Source: Fulvivirga lutea (GTDB taxonomy: Bacteria > Bacteroidota > Bacteroidia > Cytophagales > Cyclobacteriaceae). Taken from it: 64,000 nucleotides of DNA. The notes under the pieces are model-generated. The model had not been told where the DNA came from. It saw only the letters and a list, made by a program, of their open reading frames with translations, and ran no database searches. Numbering within the stretch: the stretch's first letter is position 1; each line of letters begins with the position of its first letter. The position numbers were made by a program, and so were the translations under genes. The stretch spans positions 854,501 to 918,500 of the forward strand of contig NZ_CP070608.1 in assembly GCF_017068455.1 (NCBI RefSeq), given 5' to 3'. Below are positions 1 through 8,367 of the stretch, one piece after another.

Positions 1-329
1 GCGGTGGTGGTGGCATAGGTGGTGGAGGTGGAGATGATTGCCCTCCGCATGCTCCATGTTTACCCGATCCAGGACCTGCACCTGCTATAGTTATAGCTCC
101 AAATCCAGCGACAAGTTATTTTGAAATCACTCCTCAATTAACGCAAGAAGAACTAGCTGAAGGATATAATGTGATATTATATTCAAATAGAAGAGAAATG
201 GTATATTATTCTGAAAACAATAAGAATGATTTGTTAAGGATAGAAACCTCAGATTTGAAAAAAGGTATATATATACTGTCCATAATTACTAGAGAGAAAG
301 AATTTACAGAAAGGGTGTTCATAGAGTAA
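1..329 (+). CDS. C-terminal end of a T9SS-secreted protein (5' partial)
   Basis: An open frame enters from the left edge and stops at 327-329, giving about 108 residues. It starts with a glycine-rich linker (GGGGIGGGGG), then a Pro/Cys-containing stretch, then a tail of about 80 residues that begins IAPNPATSYFEI and ends KGIYILSIITREKEFTERVFIE-like. The PNP motif followed by a final G-x-Y-x-L-x-I strand and a basic/acidic end is the pattern of the type A sorting domain recognised by the type IX secretion system. The protein is therefore probably exported and surface-attached or released. The functional domain lies outside the window, so the activity cannot be named. A terminator follows directly. 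Confidence 0.8.
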   Translation, partial: GGGGIGGGGGDDCPPHAPCLPDPGPAPAIVIAPNPATSYFEITPQLTQEELAEGYNVILYSNRREMVYYSENNKNDLLRIETSDLKKGIYILSIITREKEFTERVFIE

Positions 330-373
330 CTGGTAACAATAAAAGTCTATGAATTAATTTGCGATACAGTTAT

Positions 374-409
374 AAACCCTGTGTCTAATAAAGCGCAGGG
401 TTTATTTTT
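374..409 (+). terminator. Intrinsic terminator after the T9SS cargo gene
   Basis: AAACCCTG (374-381) pairs with CAGGGTTT (396-403), and the stem can be extended by a U-G and a G-C pair inward. A T-rich tract follows at 401-409. It ends transcription of the partial gene and could also serve the converging MATE gene. Confidence 0.8.
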
Positions 410-460
410 AATGTACATTAAATTGGCTTTGAGTTCACAGATTACTTTCGATTGGCTACA

Positions 461-1852
461 TTATACTTGAACGGTTTTCCAGTTTCCTTTTCTGAATATA
501 TGTATGCTAACAAAAGCGAATAATGAAGATGCTATAGCAATGGCCAGAAAAATTCCTAAAGGCCCTAACTCCAATGTCCTAGAAAGTACCCAAGCCAACG
601 GAACTTCAAACATCCAGAAGCAGAAGAAATTTATAATGGTTGGCGTGCGTGTATCACCAGCTCCATTAAACGACTGCCCTATGACCATTCCATAGGCAAA
701 GAATATATAACCACAACAGATTACACGTAATGCAAGTGCACCATACTTTACCACTTCAGGCTCAGAGGCAAACAAGCGTACAAACCATTCTGCCCAGATT
801 CCAAAAATCAACGAGATGATTGCCAAAAAGATCATATTAAAAAAGGCGCATCGCCATACAGAAGCCTCAGCCCTATCAGGAAATTTAGCACCTAAATTTT
901 GGCCTACTAAAGTTGCCGCTGCATTGCTCAAACCCCATGAGGGAAGTATGGTGAACATTATTATCCGAAAAGCAATGGCATAACCGGCTAATACTTCACT
1001 GCCAAATACGGCACTAATTCTCACCAGAAAGAGCCAACTCAATGTGCCGATCATATACTGGCCAATTCCACCGAGAGATATATTAATAAGGTTTCTAATG
1101 GTTTGCCATTTCAGTTTAATATGCTGCAGGCTTATTCGAATAGCCGATGATTTTCCTGTAAGCACCCACAGTTGAATGATTACACCAATGCCTCGTCCTA
1201 TGTTGGTGGCTATAGCTGCACCTTCAACACCAAAAGCAGGTATTGGGCCTAACCCAAAAATAAATATCGGATCAAGAATAATGTTAAGTCCGTTGGCTAT
1301 CCACAATACTCGCATGGCAATGGAGGCATCTCCTGCACCACGAAATATTGCATTGATTAGAAACAACAGCATTACCGTAATATTTCCGCCCAACATAATT
1401 TTTGTGTAGCCAAATCCTTCAGCAATCAAATCAGGTTCTCCTCCCATTAGAAATAGAATTTCTTTGGCAAAGAAGATACCGATCAGAGAAAAAACTGTGG
1501 ATACCACTACTGTAATAAAAATAGCCTGTAAGCCAGCCTCGGCTGCTTTGTCAGGATTATTTTCGCCAATTCTTCTGGATACTACTGCCGTTGCAGCCAT
1601 ACTAAGACCTATAGCCAGAGCATAAATAATCATAATCACGGATTCTGTTAAGGCTACAGTGGCTACTGCATTTACACTGACTTTACCAACAAAGTAAATA
1701 TCAACCACAGCAAAAAGAGACTCCATCACCATTTCCAAAATCATGGGTACGGATAACATGAATATGGCCTTGTTAATGTCTCCTGAAACAAAGCTTTTTT
1801 GTTCGCCTTTTAAGGCTTGCATGAAATATTTAAAATATTTTTGAAAACGCAT
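461..1852 (-). CDS. MATE family multidrug/Na+ antiporter
   Basis: The 463-residue product is an integral inner-membrane protein with about 12 hydrophobic helices in two halves (roughly residues 25-220 and 245-450), as in the MATE/NorM/DinF family. The start of the first domain (FMLSVPMILEMVMESL, then DIYFVGKVS) and the second-half FNGAGDTRTPT element are typical. The family exports cationic drugs or metabolites in exchange for Na+ or H+; the substrate here cannot be read from sequence. The ATG at 1852 is supported by the amphipathic N-terminus (MRFQKYFKYF) followed by the conserved GDINKAI segment. Its start codon sits inside a long inverted repeat (see 1851-1941), so expression may be controlled at translation. 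Confidence 0.92.
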   Translation of the reverse strand: MRFQKYFKYFMQALKGEQKSFVSGDINKAIFMLSVPMILEMVMESLFAVVDIYFVGKVSVNAVATVALTESVIMIIYALAIGLSMAATAVVSRRIGENNPDKAAEAGLQAIFITVVVSTVFSLIGIFFAKEILFLMGGEPDLIAEGFGYTKIMLGGNITVMLLFLINAIFRGAGDASIAMRVLWIANGLNIILDPIFIFGLGPIPAFGVEGAAIATNIGRGIGVIIQLWVLTGKSSAIRISLQHIKLKWQTIRNLINISLGGIGQYMIGTLSWLFLVRISAVFGSEVLAGYAIAFRIIMFTILPSWGLSNAAATLVGQNLGAKFPDRAEASVWRCAFFNMIFLAIISLIFGIWAEWFVRLFASEPEVVKYGALALRVICCGYIFFAYGMVIGQSFNGAGDTRTPTIINFFCFWMFEVPLAWVLSRTLELGPLGIFLAIAIASSLFAFVSIHIFRKGNWKTVQV

Positions 1853-1941
1853 TTTATCGGTTTTAAATGTAGAATAAGATTAGACTGCGAATTAGGCGGC
1901 TAACCTTCTGAAGGGTCCACCTAAAGTTTTACCGATAAAAT
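1851..1941 (-). promoter_or_regulatory. Structured leader of the MATE gene (candidate cis-regulatory RNA)
   Basis: Read on the minus strand, ATTTTATCGG (1941-1932) is perfectly complementary to CCGATAAAAT (1860-1851), and the second arm includes the A and T of the MATE start codon. Inside lies a second stem, TTAGGTGG with CCGCCTAA (1924-1892), capped by a small CCTT-CAG-AAGG hairpin. The nested arms suggest an RNA that hides or exposes the start codon. I do not recognise it as a known riboswitch class. A DNA operator is an alternative explanation, because the interval also lies between two divergent genes. Confidence 0.45.
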
Positions 1942-2051
1942 GTTCATGTGCGTAAGGTTTAAATCTTCAAAGAAGATTTTATTAATTGGTTGTAAATATG
2001 AAGAAATAATTGCAAGTTTCAAATTGCTTGTTGTCCGGAAAACGCCATTAT

Positions 2052-4019
2052 ATGAAATATAGCTTTATTTTTTTAACTTTTCTTTTGATACCTGTATTGG
2101 GTCATGGCCAATCGAAACAGACTACGTTAGATAGTATAGAGGCGGTATTTACAACTACAAAAGATGATTCGATACGTGCCGAGGCTTATTATCAATATGC
2201 TAAGGCAGTGCAGGGAGAAGACATCAACGCTGCTATAGAGTACTCATCTAAATCCGCAGAGTTAGGTTTGGAAATCGGAGCAAGCAGAATTGCTGCCGGG
2301 GCATACAATTTTTTGGGGATCGTATATTTCGGTTTAGGAGATTATGAGAAAACCTTGAATTACTTCTACGATGTTTTAAACATTTATGAGCAAATACAAG
2401 ACAGTGTTCAAATAGCAAAGATTTATAATAATGTTGGCCTTATACTCATTGATCTTGGACGAGTAGAGGAATCAATAGAGTACTATGAAAAATCTCTAAA
2501 GATTAAGAGAAACAGAGGGGATAAACTGGGAGTGGCCAATACACTGAGCAATTTGGGCTTAGTACAGAGCGATCTCGGTAATTATGACATAGCACATGAC
2601 TATTTTATGCAGTCGCTACGGGTTGATCAGAACCTGGGTCAAACTATTGGAACATTTAAAGACCTGAGTAATCTGGCAGATAATTACCTGAACAGAAACA
2701 TGTATGATTCTGCAGAATATTATTATTCAAGAGCTATGTCTATGATGGATGATATTGATGAGCAATACAATAAATCAGAATTAGTCAGAAGAATAGGCAG
2801 ATTAAATTTCCTTAACGGTGAATATGAAAGGGCCTTAGAAAAATATCAAATGGCTTTGGGGATGGCGGAAGAGATTAACGCTAAAACGCTATTAGGAAAA
2901 AATTATCTGGGTTTGTCGGAAGTGTACAAACAACTTGGAGATTTTAAAATGGCGTTGGAATATTACGAAAAGTATACTGCCATTAATGAGCAACAATTCA
3001 GTGAGGAGCAAGCACAAAAGTTAGCTCAAATTGAAAACAACTATCAAATAAAACAAAGAGAGAATAAAATTCAGCTGCTTAACAAAGAGTCTGAAATTAA
3101 GGATCTCAAGCTTTCCAATACTCAAATGGTTATTTATTGGTTGGCAGGAATTGTACTACTCATTAGTGTGATTATCATTCTTCAGATTCGGAAGAATAAT
3201 TACAAAACCAAAGCAAATAATCTGCTTCGGGTACAAAACGAGGAGATTGTTGAAAAGAACAGGAATATTATGGATAGTATTCTATGTGCGAAAAATATTC
3301 AACAAGCAATATTACCTGAAGATGAAAAGCTGAATAGTGTTTTTAAAGAAGCCTTTGTAATGGCCAGAGCCCGTGATGTGGTAAGCGGAGATTTTTATTG
3401 GTTCGCAGAAAAAGGAGATAAGGTGCTCATTGCTGCAGTAGATTGTACGGGGCATGGCGTACCAGCGGCCTTTTTGAATGTTATGGGCAATTCATTATTA
3501 AATCAGATAGTATACGAAGCCAATGTTCTTAATCCGGGAGAAGTACTCACCGAGTTGAATAAAAGGGTACTGAGAAGTCTCAAATCAAACAAGCTATATA
3601 CACAGGTAGATGATGGCATGGACATAGGCATTTGTATGATGGATAGAAATACCAAGAAACTCACTTTTGCAGGTGCTAAACGGCCAATGTATTTCTTCCA
3701 TGGCAGTGAACTAAATGTAGTTAAAGGCGATCATTACCCAGTAGGAGGAGTATTATTTGAAGCCGAAAGACATTACCAAGAACATGAATTGGCATTACAG
3801 CCAAACGACTTAGTCTATTTATTTACTGATGGATTGGTAGATCAATTTGGAGGCAGTGAAAATAAAAAATTTATGTATTTCCGCTTTAAAAAATTGCTGA
3901 AGGATGTGTGTGAAAAGCCTCTAAATGAACAAAAAAGAATAATTGAAAGTGAGTTAGTGAAATGGCAAGGTGAAAATGAACAGACCGATGATATGCTTTT
4001 AATTGGTGTACGGGTTTAA
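2052..4019 (+). CDS. TPR-repeat, membrane-anchored SpoIIE/PP2C-type serine phosphatase
   Basis: The 655-residue product starts with a signal peptide (MKYSFIFLTFLLIPVLGHGQ), which favours this ATG over the in-frame ATG at 2010. Residues about 40-325 are tetratricopeptide repeats (for example EESIEYYEKSLKIKRNRGD and the next NLGLVQSDLGNYD unit). A coiled coil leads to one membrane helix near 359-380. The cytoplasmic part from about 435 is a SpoIIE-type PPM phosphatase with the metal-binding acidic motifs VVSGDFYW, AAVDCTGHG and the final TDDMLLIGV. Such proteins usually dephosphorylate an anti-sigma antagonist or similar partner switch in response to an extracytoplasmic cue sensed by the TPR domain. 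No partner is encoded next to it. It overlaps the convergent PAP2 gene by four bases. Confidence 0.88.
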   Translation: MKYSFIFLTFLLIPVLGHGQSKQTTLDSIEAVFTTTKDDSIRAEAYYQYAKAVQGEDINAAIEYSSKSAELGLEIGASRIAAGAYNFLGIVYFGLGDYEKTLNYFYDVLNIYEQIQDSVQIAKIYNNVGLILIDLGRVEESIEYYEKSLKIKRNRGDKLGVANTLSNLGLVQSDLGNYDIAHDYFMQSLRVDQNLGQTIGTFKDLSNLADNYLNRNMYDSAEYYYSRAMSMMDDIDEQYNKSELVRRIGRLNFLNGEYERALEKYQMALGMAEEINAKTLLGKNYLGLSEVYKQLGDFKMALEYYEKYTAINEQQFSEEQAQKLAQIENNYQIKQRENKIQLLNKESEIKDLKLSNTQMVIYWLAGIVLLISVIIILQIRKNNYKTKANNLLRVQNEEIVEKNRNIMDSILCAKNIQQAILPEDEKLNSVFKEAFVMARARDVVSGDFYWFAEKGDKVLIAAVDCTGHGVPAAFLNVMGNSLLNQIVYEANVLNPGEVLTELNKRVLRSLKSNKLYTQVDDGMDIGICMMDRNTKKLTFAGAKRPMYFFHGSELNVVKGDHYPVGGVLFEAERHYQEHELALQPNDLVYLFTDGLVDQFGGSENKKFMYFRFKKLLKDVCEKPLNEQKRIIESELVKWQGENEQTDDMLLIGVRV

Positions 4020-4522
4020 TGGGATCTCAATTTTTTAAATTGGTAAGATCGAAGAATAGAAATACATACCAATAGCCATATTAGTCCTGCTGCAAAACCA
4101 GCTAAAACATCTGAAGGAAAATGGGCGCCAAGGTAAATCCTACTAAAGCCAATCAAAAGAATCAGCAGCGTTAGAGCTGAAATGAAAAATACTTTTTTAG
4201 TTTTTGACTGAGTGTATTGCCAAACGAGGTAAATAAGGAATCCATAAAAGGCCATCGAGGTCATGCTATGTCCACTTGGAAAACTTAACGATCCTTCCCG
4301 AAGTAGTATGAGTTGCAGGCTTTCATCTGGCCGCAATCGGCCATAATAGAATTTTAATGCAAGGTTTATCAGAAAGCTGGATATAAGAATAATAAAAGCC
4401 TCGATCGAGTGCGCCCATGTACGATCATTTCTGTAAAGTATCCAACCTATAACCGGTATTATAAAAAAATAGGCGGTAGCACTTCCAAGTGAGGTAACAG
4501 CTACCATAATTAAGGTAAACAT
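4016..4522 (-). CDS. PAP2 superfamily phosphatase (N-terminus probably extends upstream)
   Basis: The product has the three acid-phosphatase motifs of the PAP2 family: KFYYGRLRP, PSGHSM and SRIYLGAHFPSDV. It is a multi-span membrane enzyme that likely dephosphorylates a lipid such as undecaprenyl pyrophosphate or phosphatidic acid. The first ATG (4522) gives 168 residues but lies within what should be the middle of the conserved N-terminal region. The same frame stays open upstream to a TAA at 4699-4697 and encodes a further membrane helix (ALTIFIAGLICVVGLIIF) followed by EFDRQFSDLIYSSRSD, which looks like the normal family N-terminus. No ATG, GTG, TTG or CTG occurs in that extension; two ATC codons (4693-4691 and 4690-4688) are the only evident initiators right after the preceding gene. 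Confidence 0.85.
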   Translation of the reverse strand: MFTLIMVAVTSLGSATAYFFIIPVIGWILYRNDRTWAHSIEAFIILISSFLINLALKFYYGRLRPDESLQLILLREGSLSFPSGHSMTSMAFYGFLIYLVWQYTQSKTKKVFFISALTLLILLIGFSRIYLGAHFPSDVLAGFAAGLIWLLVCISILRSYQFKKLRSH

Positions 4523-4701
4523 GTCACTCCTACTACTATAAATTAGATCACTAAATTGCCGGTCAAATTCAATTAACTCATCGGTATGTAGTTGTGATGA
4601 AAACCTGGTAAATATAATTAACCCTACAACACAAATTAGTCCTGCTATAAAAATGGTGAGCGCGAAAGAAAGCGAGGAAGACTTTTTGATGATTAATTAA
4701 A

Positions 4702-5820
4702 CTATTGATTCTCAATTTCTGCCATCACCGTTTCTACAGATTTGGCTTCATTAAAATAAGATAAAATCTTCAATAATACCTGATCCACCAGTGTATCGGG
4801 GCAACTAGCGCCACTCGTTAAAACTATTTTGGTTGGCGATTTTTTGGGTAGCCAATTATCTGTTGTTAAATGTTTATGATTAGGATAATCGTAATGATTG
4901 ATAAGCTGCTCACCTATAATTTCATCCGGACTATTAATAAAATAGGTTGGATATTTTCGCTCACAAAGCTCCACTATGTGCGAAGTATTAGAGCTGTTAT
5001 ACCCTCCAACTACAATAGCTATATCAGCATTTTGCTCAAGCAAGGCATAAGTGGCATCCTGGTTATCATTAGTGGCATAGCAGAGCGTATCCCGTGTATC
5101 CGCAAAGTGGTCTTTTAAGTCTGCTTCACCATAAACCTCTTGCATAGTTTTTTTAACATAGTCTGCGATAGCCTGAGTTTCTGTAGCCAACATAGTGGTT
5201 TGGTTTACTACACCCACTCGCTTTAAATCTCTTTCAGGATCGAACCCATCTGAATACTTACCTTCAAAAAATTGATAGAACTCATCAGGTGTTTTATTTC
5301 CTTTAATTACATCACAAAGAAACTCTGTCTCGGACATGTTCTTAACAATAACCGAAGGAGCACCCTTAGAACTGTGAGAAAAAGTGGCTCTGGTTTCTTC
5401 ATGGTTATGCTTTCCGTGAATGATGATGGTGTGGCTTTCTTCCCCGAGTTTTGCAGATCGCTTCCATACCTTTTCAACAAATGGGCAGGTAGTATTATAC
5501 CGCTGAACTTCAATACCAATGTTGTTAAGTATTTCCTCTATTTCCAATGTGGTGCCAAAAGCCGGTACTATCACTATATCATCGGGTTTTAGCTGTTCCC
5601 AAGGAATAAACTGGGTGCCATCAGTATCCATAATAAATTTAATCCCTCGAGAAACCAAATCGTTATTAACCTCTTGATTATGAATCATCTGGCTAAGTAG
5701 AAATACATTTTTATCACGGTTCTCTTCGAGCGCTTTATAGCTAATTTCAATGGCATTTTCTACACCATAGCAGAAGCCAAAGTGCCTTGCAATATAGAAT
5801 TGAACAGCACCAAAATCCAT
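4702..5820 (-). CDS. ispH: 4-hydroxy-3-methylbut-2-enyl diphosphate reductase IspH
   Basis: IspH performs the last step of the MEP pathway, reducing HMBPP to IPP and DMAPP with a 4Fe-4S cluster. The three cluster cysteines are in HFGFCYGVENAI (residue 17), TTCPFVEKVW and SGASCPDTLVD. The HGKHNHEE segment and the TTML and GGYNSSNTSHI motifs are also present. It is the long form found in Bacteroidota, with an insertion in the middle. From the ATG at 5820 it has 372 residues, but the frame is open for 36 further codons up to an ATT at 5928 and encodes KKFDIPSYYRS and DPRKKDFSPAVMDFG, which resembles the N-terminal extension I recall for this form. The extension lacks ATG, GTG and TTG. The PAP2 gene follows almost at once. 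Confidence 0.95.
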   Translation of the reverse strand: MDFGAVQFYIARHFGFCYGVENAIEISYKALEENRDKNVFLLSQMIHNQEVNNDLVSRGIKFIMDTDGTQFIPWEQLKPDDIVIVPAFGTTLEIEEILNNIGIEVQRYNTTCPFVEKVWKRSAKLGEESHTIIIHGKHNHEETRATFSHSSKGAPSVIVKNMSETEFLCDVIKGNKTPDEFYQFFEGKYSDGFDPERDLKRVGVVNQTTMLATETQAIADYVKKTMQEVYGEADLKDHFADTRDTLCYATNDNQDATYALLEQNADIAIVVGGYNSSNTSHIVELCERKYPTYFINSPDEIIGEQLINHYDYPNHKHLTTDNWLPKKSPTKIVLTSGASCPDTLVDQVLLKILSYFNEAKSVETVMAEIENQ

Positions 5821-6001
5821 TACTGCCGGTGAAAAGTCTTTTTTCCTGGGATCGGATTCTTTCCTTATCTCCTTAACCCTACCTGTAATGGAAGAGCGAT
5901 AGTATGAAGGTATATCGAATTTTTTAATGGCTTTTTCTTTTAAGTTGACCGTTTAACTTTTCTATGAACAAAGATACATGAACATAAGTTTTGATCCCCT
6001 T

Positions 6002-6044
6002 AAAAACAAAAATGGGGACTTTTCTAAACGAAAAACCCCCATTT
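6002..6044 (-). terminator. Intrinsic terminator, minus strand, upstream of ispH
   Basis: AAATGGGG (6010-6017) pairs with CCCCATTT (6037-6044), and an inner stem TTTTC/GAAAA (6020-6024 with 6030-6034) stacks on it across a symmetrical 2-base internal loop. On the minus strand the stem is followed by a TTTGTTTTT tract. It can only end a minus-strand transcript that begins to its right, that is, within 6050-6630, or act as an attenuator in a long ispH leader. Confidence 0.7.
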
Positions 6045-6113
6045 CATCTCACAGCAAAGCTGATCGATGGTTCAAACGTTGTTATTTGTGCTTCTGTTTG
6101 TCTAATAAAAGAC

Positions 6114-6197
6114 TCACTTCTGATTTTCCTGAAGTTTCTTCAAGAAATACCACTCCCTTAGGTGATATAATTCTTTTGACTTGTCGTGATCGCTCAT
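6114..6197 (-). CDS. Possible 27-residue small protein
   Basis: An ATG-initiated frame encodes a highly charged peptide beginning MSDHDKSKEL and ending KKLQENQK, with an aromatic centre (REWYF). It would form one amphipathic helix. It lies between a 59-codon frame and a good terminator on the same strand. The frame is short enough to occur by chance, and nothing was recognised as a homologue. Confidence 0.25.
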   Translation of the reverse strand: MSDHDKSKELYHLREWYFLKKLQENQK

Positions 6198-6350
6198 TTC
6201 AATTTAACAGACAAGCCGTTAAATCTTTAAGACCAAAAGAATAATTCAAAAAACCTTTTGGCGAACCAATCGGTTATCAAACTTCTCTATAAATAGCGAT
6301 AGCGTAGGAAACCTATTTCAGATTAAATGCTTACGCACTTAAACCTTTCA

Positions 6351-6530
6351 TCACATATTCTCGAAATCTTCAATACTTACCTGATACACTTTTGTATCTG
6401 CGAACGAAATAACCTCGTTTGATGAATCTAATGTCGTTATTAATTTCGCACGAGCAAACTTTTGCTGCTCTTTGTTTCCCACATGTTTTCCACCGAAATT
6501 TTTTAGTAAAAGCAGATAGTTATCCACCAT
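6351..6530 (-). CDS. Small hypothetical protein, 59 residues
   Basis: A 59-codon frame starts at ATG 6530 (MVDNYLLLLKNFGGKHVG) and ends at TGA 6353-6351 (SIEDFENM). The composition is like a real protein: a hydrophobic N-terminal helix, a basic middle (NKEQQKFARAK) and a beta-like C-terminal half. No family is recognised. It is transcribed away from the ABC exporter and toward ispH, and a minus-strand terminator about 300 bases downstream suggests a separate transcript. The assignment rests only on frame quality and context. Confidence 0.5.
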   Translation of the reverse strand: MVDNYLLLLKNFGGKHVGNKEQQKFARAKLITTLDSSNEVISFADTKVYQVSIEDFENM

Positions 6531-6630
6531 TTATAAGCGATAAAAACAGGCTTATGAACATTTTTGAATTAGTGGCACTTTTAGAGGACAATTAGGTGTT
6601 AGTTTACAATATCAAATCAACTGAATATAG

Positions 6631-8367
6631 ATGAGCAAGAGTAAGGTTACGATAGGTCACGTTTTTAAAACTATAGTTTGGCCGCGCAGAACGCAGCTTC
6701 TTATAGGTTTAGTTCTGATAATTATTAGTCGCTTGGCGGGTTTAGTACTTCCTGGGGCTAGTAAATACCTGATGGACGATGTGATTCCGAATAATAATTT
6801 GGAAATGCTCAAACTACTTTTGCTGGCGGTGGGAATCGCAGTAACGGTACAGGCGATCACCTCATTTGCTCTTACACAAATATTGAGCGTGGAGGCTCAA
6901 CAGCTTATTTCGCAGTTAAGGTCCAAAGTGCAGGCACATATTATTAAACTGCCGGTACGTTTTTTTGATAACGCCAAAACGGGAGAGCTTGTATCAAGAA
7001 TTATGACCGATGTTGAAGGTGTTAGAAATATTGTGGGTACAGGCCTAGCTCAGCTCTTTGGTGGAATTTTAACATCTGTCATTTGCCTCTTTCTACTTAT
7101 TAGTATCAGCCCAATGATGACACTCTATGTGCTGGTTCCTGTAGCCATATTCGGTTTTATTTCGTTGAAAGCCTTTGGTAAAATCAGACCGATATTTAGA
7201 GAAAGAGGTGTTATTAATGCCGAAGTTACCGGCAGACTTACAGAAACTTTAGGTGGAGTAAGGGTTATAAAGGGGTTTAATGCAGAAGCACAAGAGATAA
7301 AGACTTTTGAAGATGGAGTAACACGACTTTTCTTAAATATCAAAAAAAGCCTTACCTCAACGAGCTTTGTAACGAGTTCAGCCACATTTCTTCTGGGGCT
7401 GGCTTCTACTGGAATTATGGGTATTGGAGGTTATATGATAATGAATGGGGATATGACCTTCGGAGACTTTCTGGCGTTTACACTCTACTTAGGGTTTATG
7501 ATTGCTCCAATTGTACAAATGAGTAATATAGGAAGCCAATTAACCGAAGCTTTTGCCGGCCTTGACCGAACTGAAGAGATATTAAATACACCTCTTGAAG
7601 ACGATCCTACTGTACGAACAAAACAGATGCGTGAAATAACGGGTGATATTACTTTTCAAGATGTTTCTTTTTCTTACGAAGAAGATAAAAAAGTTATCAA
7701 AAATATCAGTTTTGAGGCTCAGCGAGGAACAGTAACTGCCCTTGTAGGAACTTCCGGTTCAGGGAAAAGTACCATTGCGGGGATGGCAGCATCATTCCTG
7801 GTGCCTGATTCAGGCAAAGTGTTGGTTGATGGAGTCGACTTAACTACAATAACCCTAGAAAGCTACCGCAGTCAATTGGGTGTAGTTCTTCAAAACGACT
7901 TTTTATTCGAAGGCACAATTAAAGAGAACATATTATTTCCTAGGCCCGATGCGTCTGAAGAAGAGTTAATACATGCGGTAAAAGCTGCTCATGTGAATGA
8001 ATTTACAGATCGGTTTGAAAAGGGGTTGGATACTATGATCGGTGAGAGAGGGGTGAAATTATCAGGTGGACAGCAGCAGCGTTTGGCTATAGCCAGAGCA
8101 ATTTTGGCAAATCCTAAGATTCTTATTTTAGATGAAGCAACTTCCAACCTCGACCTGGAAAGTGAGGCATATATACAGGAAAGTCTAAAATCTTTAATGA
8201 AGGGCAGAACTACATTTGTTATCGCCCACCGGCTAAGTACTATTCGGCAGGCAGACCAAATTCTGGTGATTGAAAATGGCGAAATTGTAGAACGAGGCAA
8301 GCATGATGAATTGCTTACCAAAAAAGGAAGGTATCACAACTTGCATGAGTATCAGGCTAGGATTTAA
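6631..8367 (+). CDS. ABC-type exporter, fused permease and ATPase (MsbA/BmrA-like)
   Basis: The 578-residue half-transporter has a six-helix membrane domain (about residues 15-310) followed by an ATPase domain. The Walker A motif is GTSGSGKS (373-380), the signature is LSGGQQQR (from 477), Walker B is ILILDEATSNLD (about 497-508), and the H-loop is IAHRLST. It should act as a homodimer in the inner membrane and export a lipid, peptide or drug; the substrate cannot be told. Length and motifs are complete. It ends in a four-base overlap with the convergent cysteine-cluster gene. Its promoter must lie in the adjoining gene-poor interval. Confidence 0.93.
   Translation: MSKSKVTIGHVFKTIVWPRRTQLLIGLVLIIISRLAGLVLPGASKYLMDDVIPNNNLEMLKLLLLAVGIAVTVQAITSFALTQILSVEAQQLISQLRSKVQAHIIKLPVRFFDNAKTGELVSRIMTDVEGVRNIVGTGLAQLFGGILTSVICLFLLISISPMMTLYVLVPVAIFGFISLKAFGKIRPIFRERGVINAEVTGRLTETLGGVRVIKGFNAEAQEIKTFEDGVTRLFLNIKKSLTSTSFVTSSATFLLGLASTGIMGIGGYMIMNGDMTFGDFLAFTLYLGFMIAPIVQMSNIGSQLTEAFAGLDRTEEILNTPLEDDPTVRTKQMREITGDITFQDVSFSYEEDKKVIKNISFEAQRGTVTALVGTSGSGKSTIAGMAASFLVPDSGKVLVDGVDLTTITLESYRSQLGVVLQNDFLFEGTIKENILFPRPDASEEELIHAVKAAHVNEFTDRFEKGLDTMIGERGVKLSGGQQQRLAIARAILANPKILILDEATSNLDLESEAYIQESLKSLMKGRTTFVIAHRLSTIRQADQILVIENGEIVERGKHDELLTKKGRYHNLHEYQARI

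Larger units (their letters stand above)
5929..6630. other. Gene-poor interval between ispH and the ABC exporter
   Basis: About 700 bases carry no large open frame with coding character. The 88-codon plus-strand frame at 5978-6244 has an unconvincing composition. On the minus strand there are two short protein-like frames (6351-6530 and 6114-6197) followed by a strong intrinsic terminator (6002-6044), so the interval may be a small-protein or small-RNA transcription unit. The promoter of the ABC exporter must lie near its right end. Confidence 0.5.

Noticed and set aside
1-35. GGTGGT-rich run that looks like a microsatellite
   Set aside because: It is in frame with the downstream sorting tail and encodes a glycine linker, so it is coding sequence.
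5978-6244. 88-codon plus-strand open frame between ispH and the ABC exporter
   Set aside because: The composition is rich in Ser, Arg, Lys and Cys without a fold pattern, the frame covers a terminator hairpin, and the opposite strand holds better short frames.
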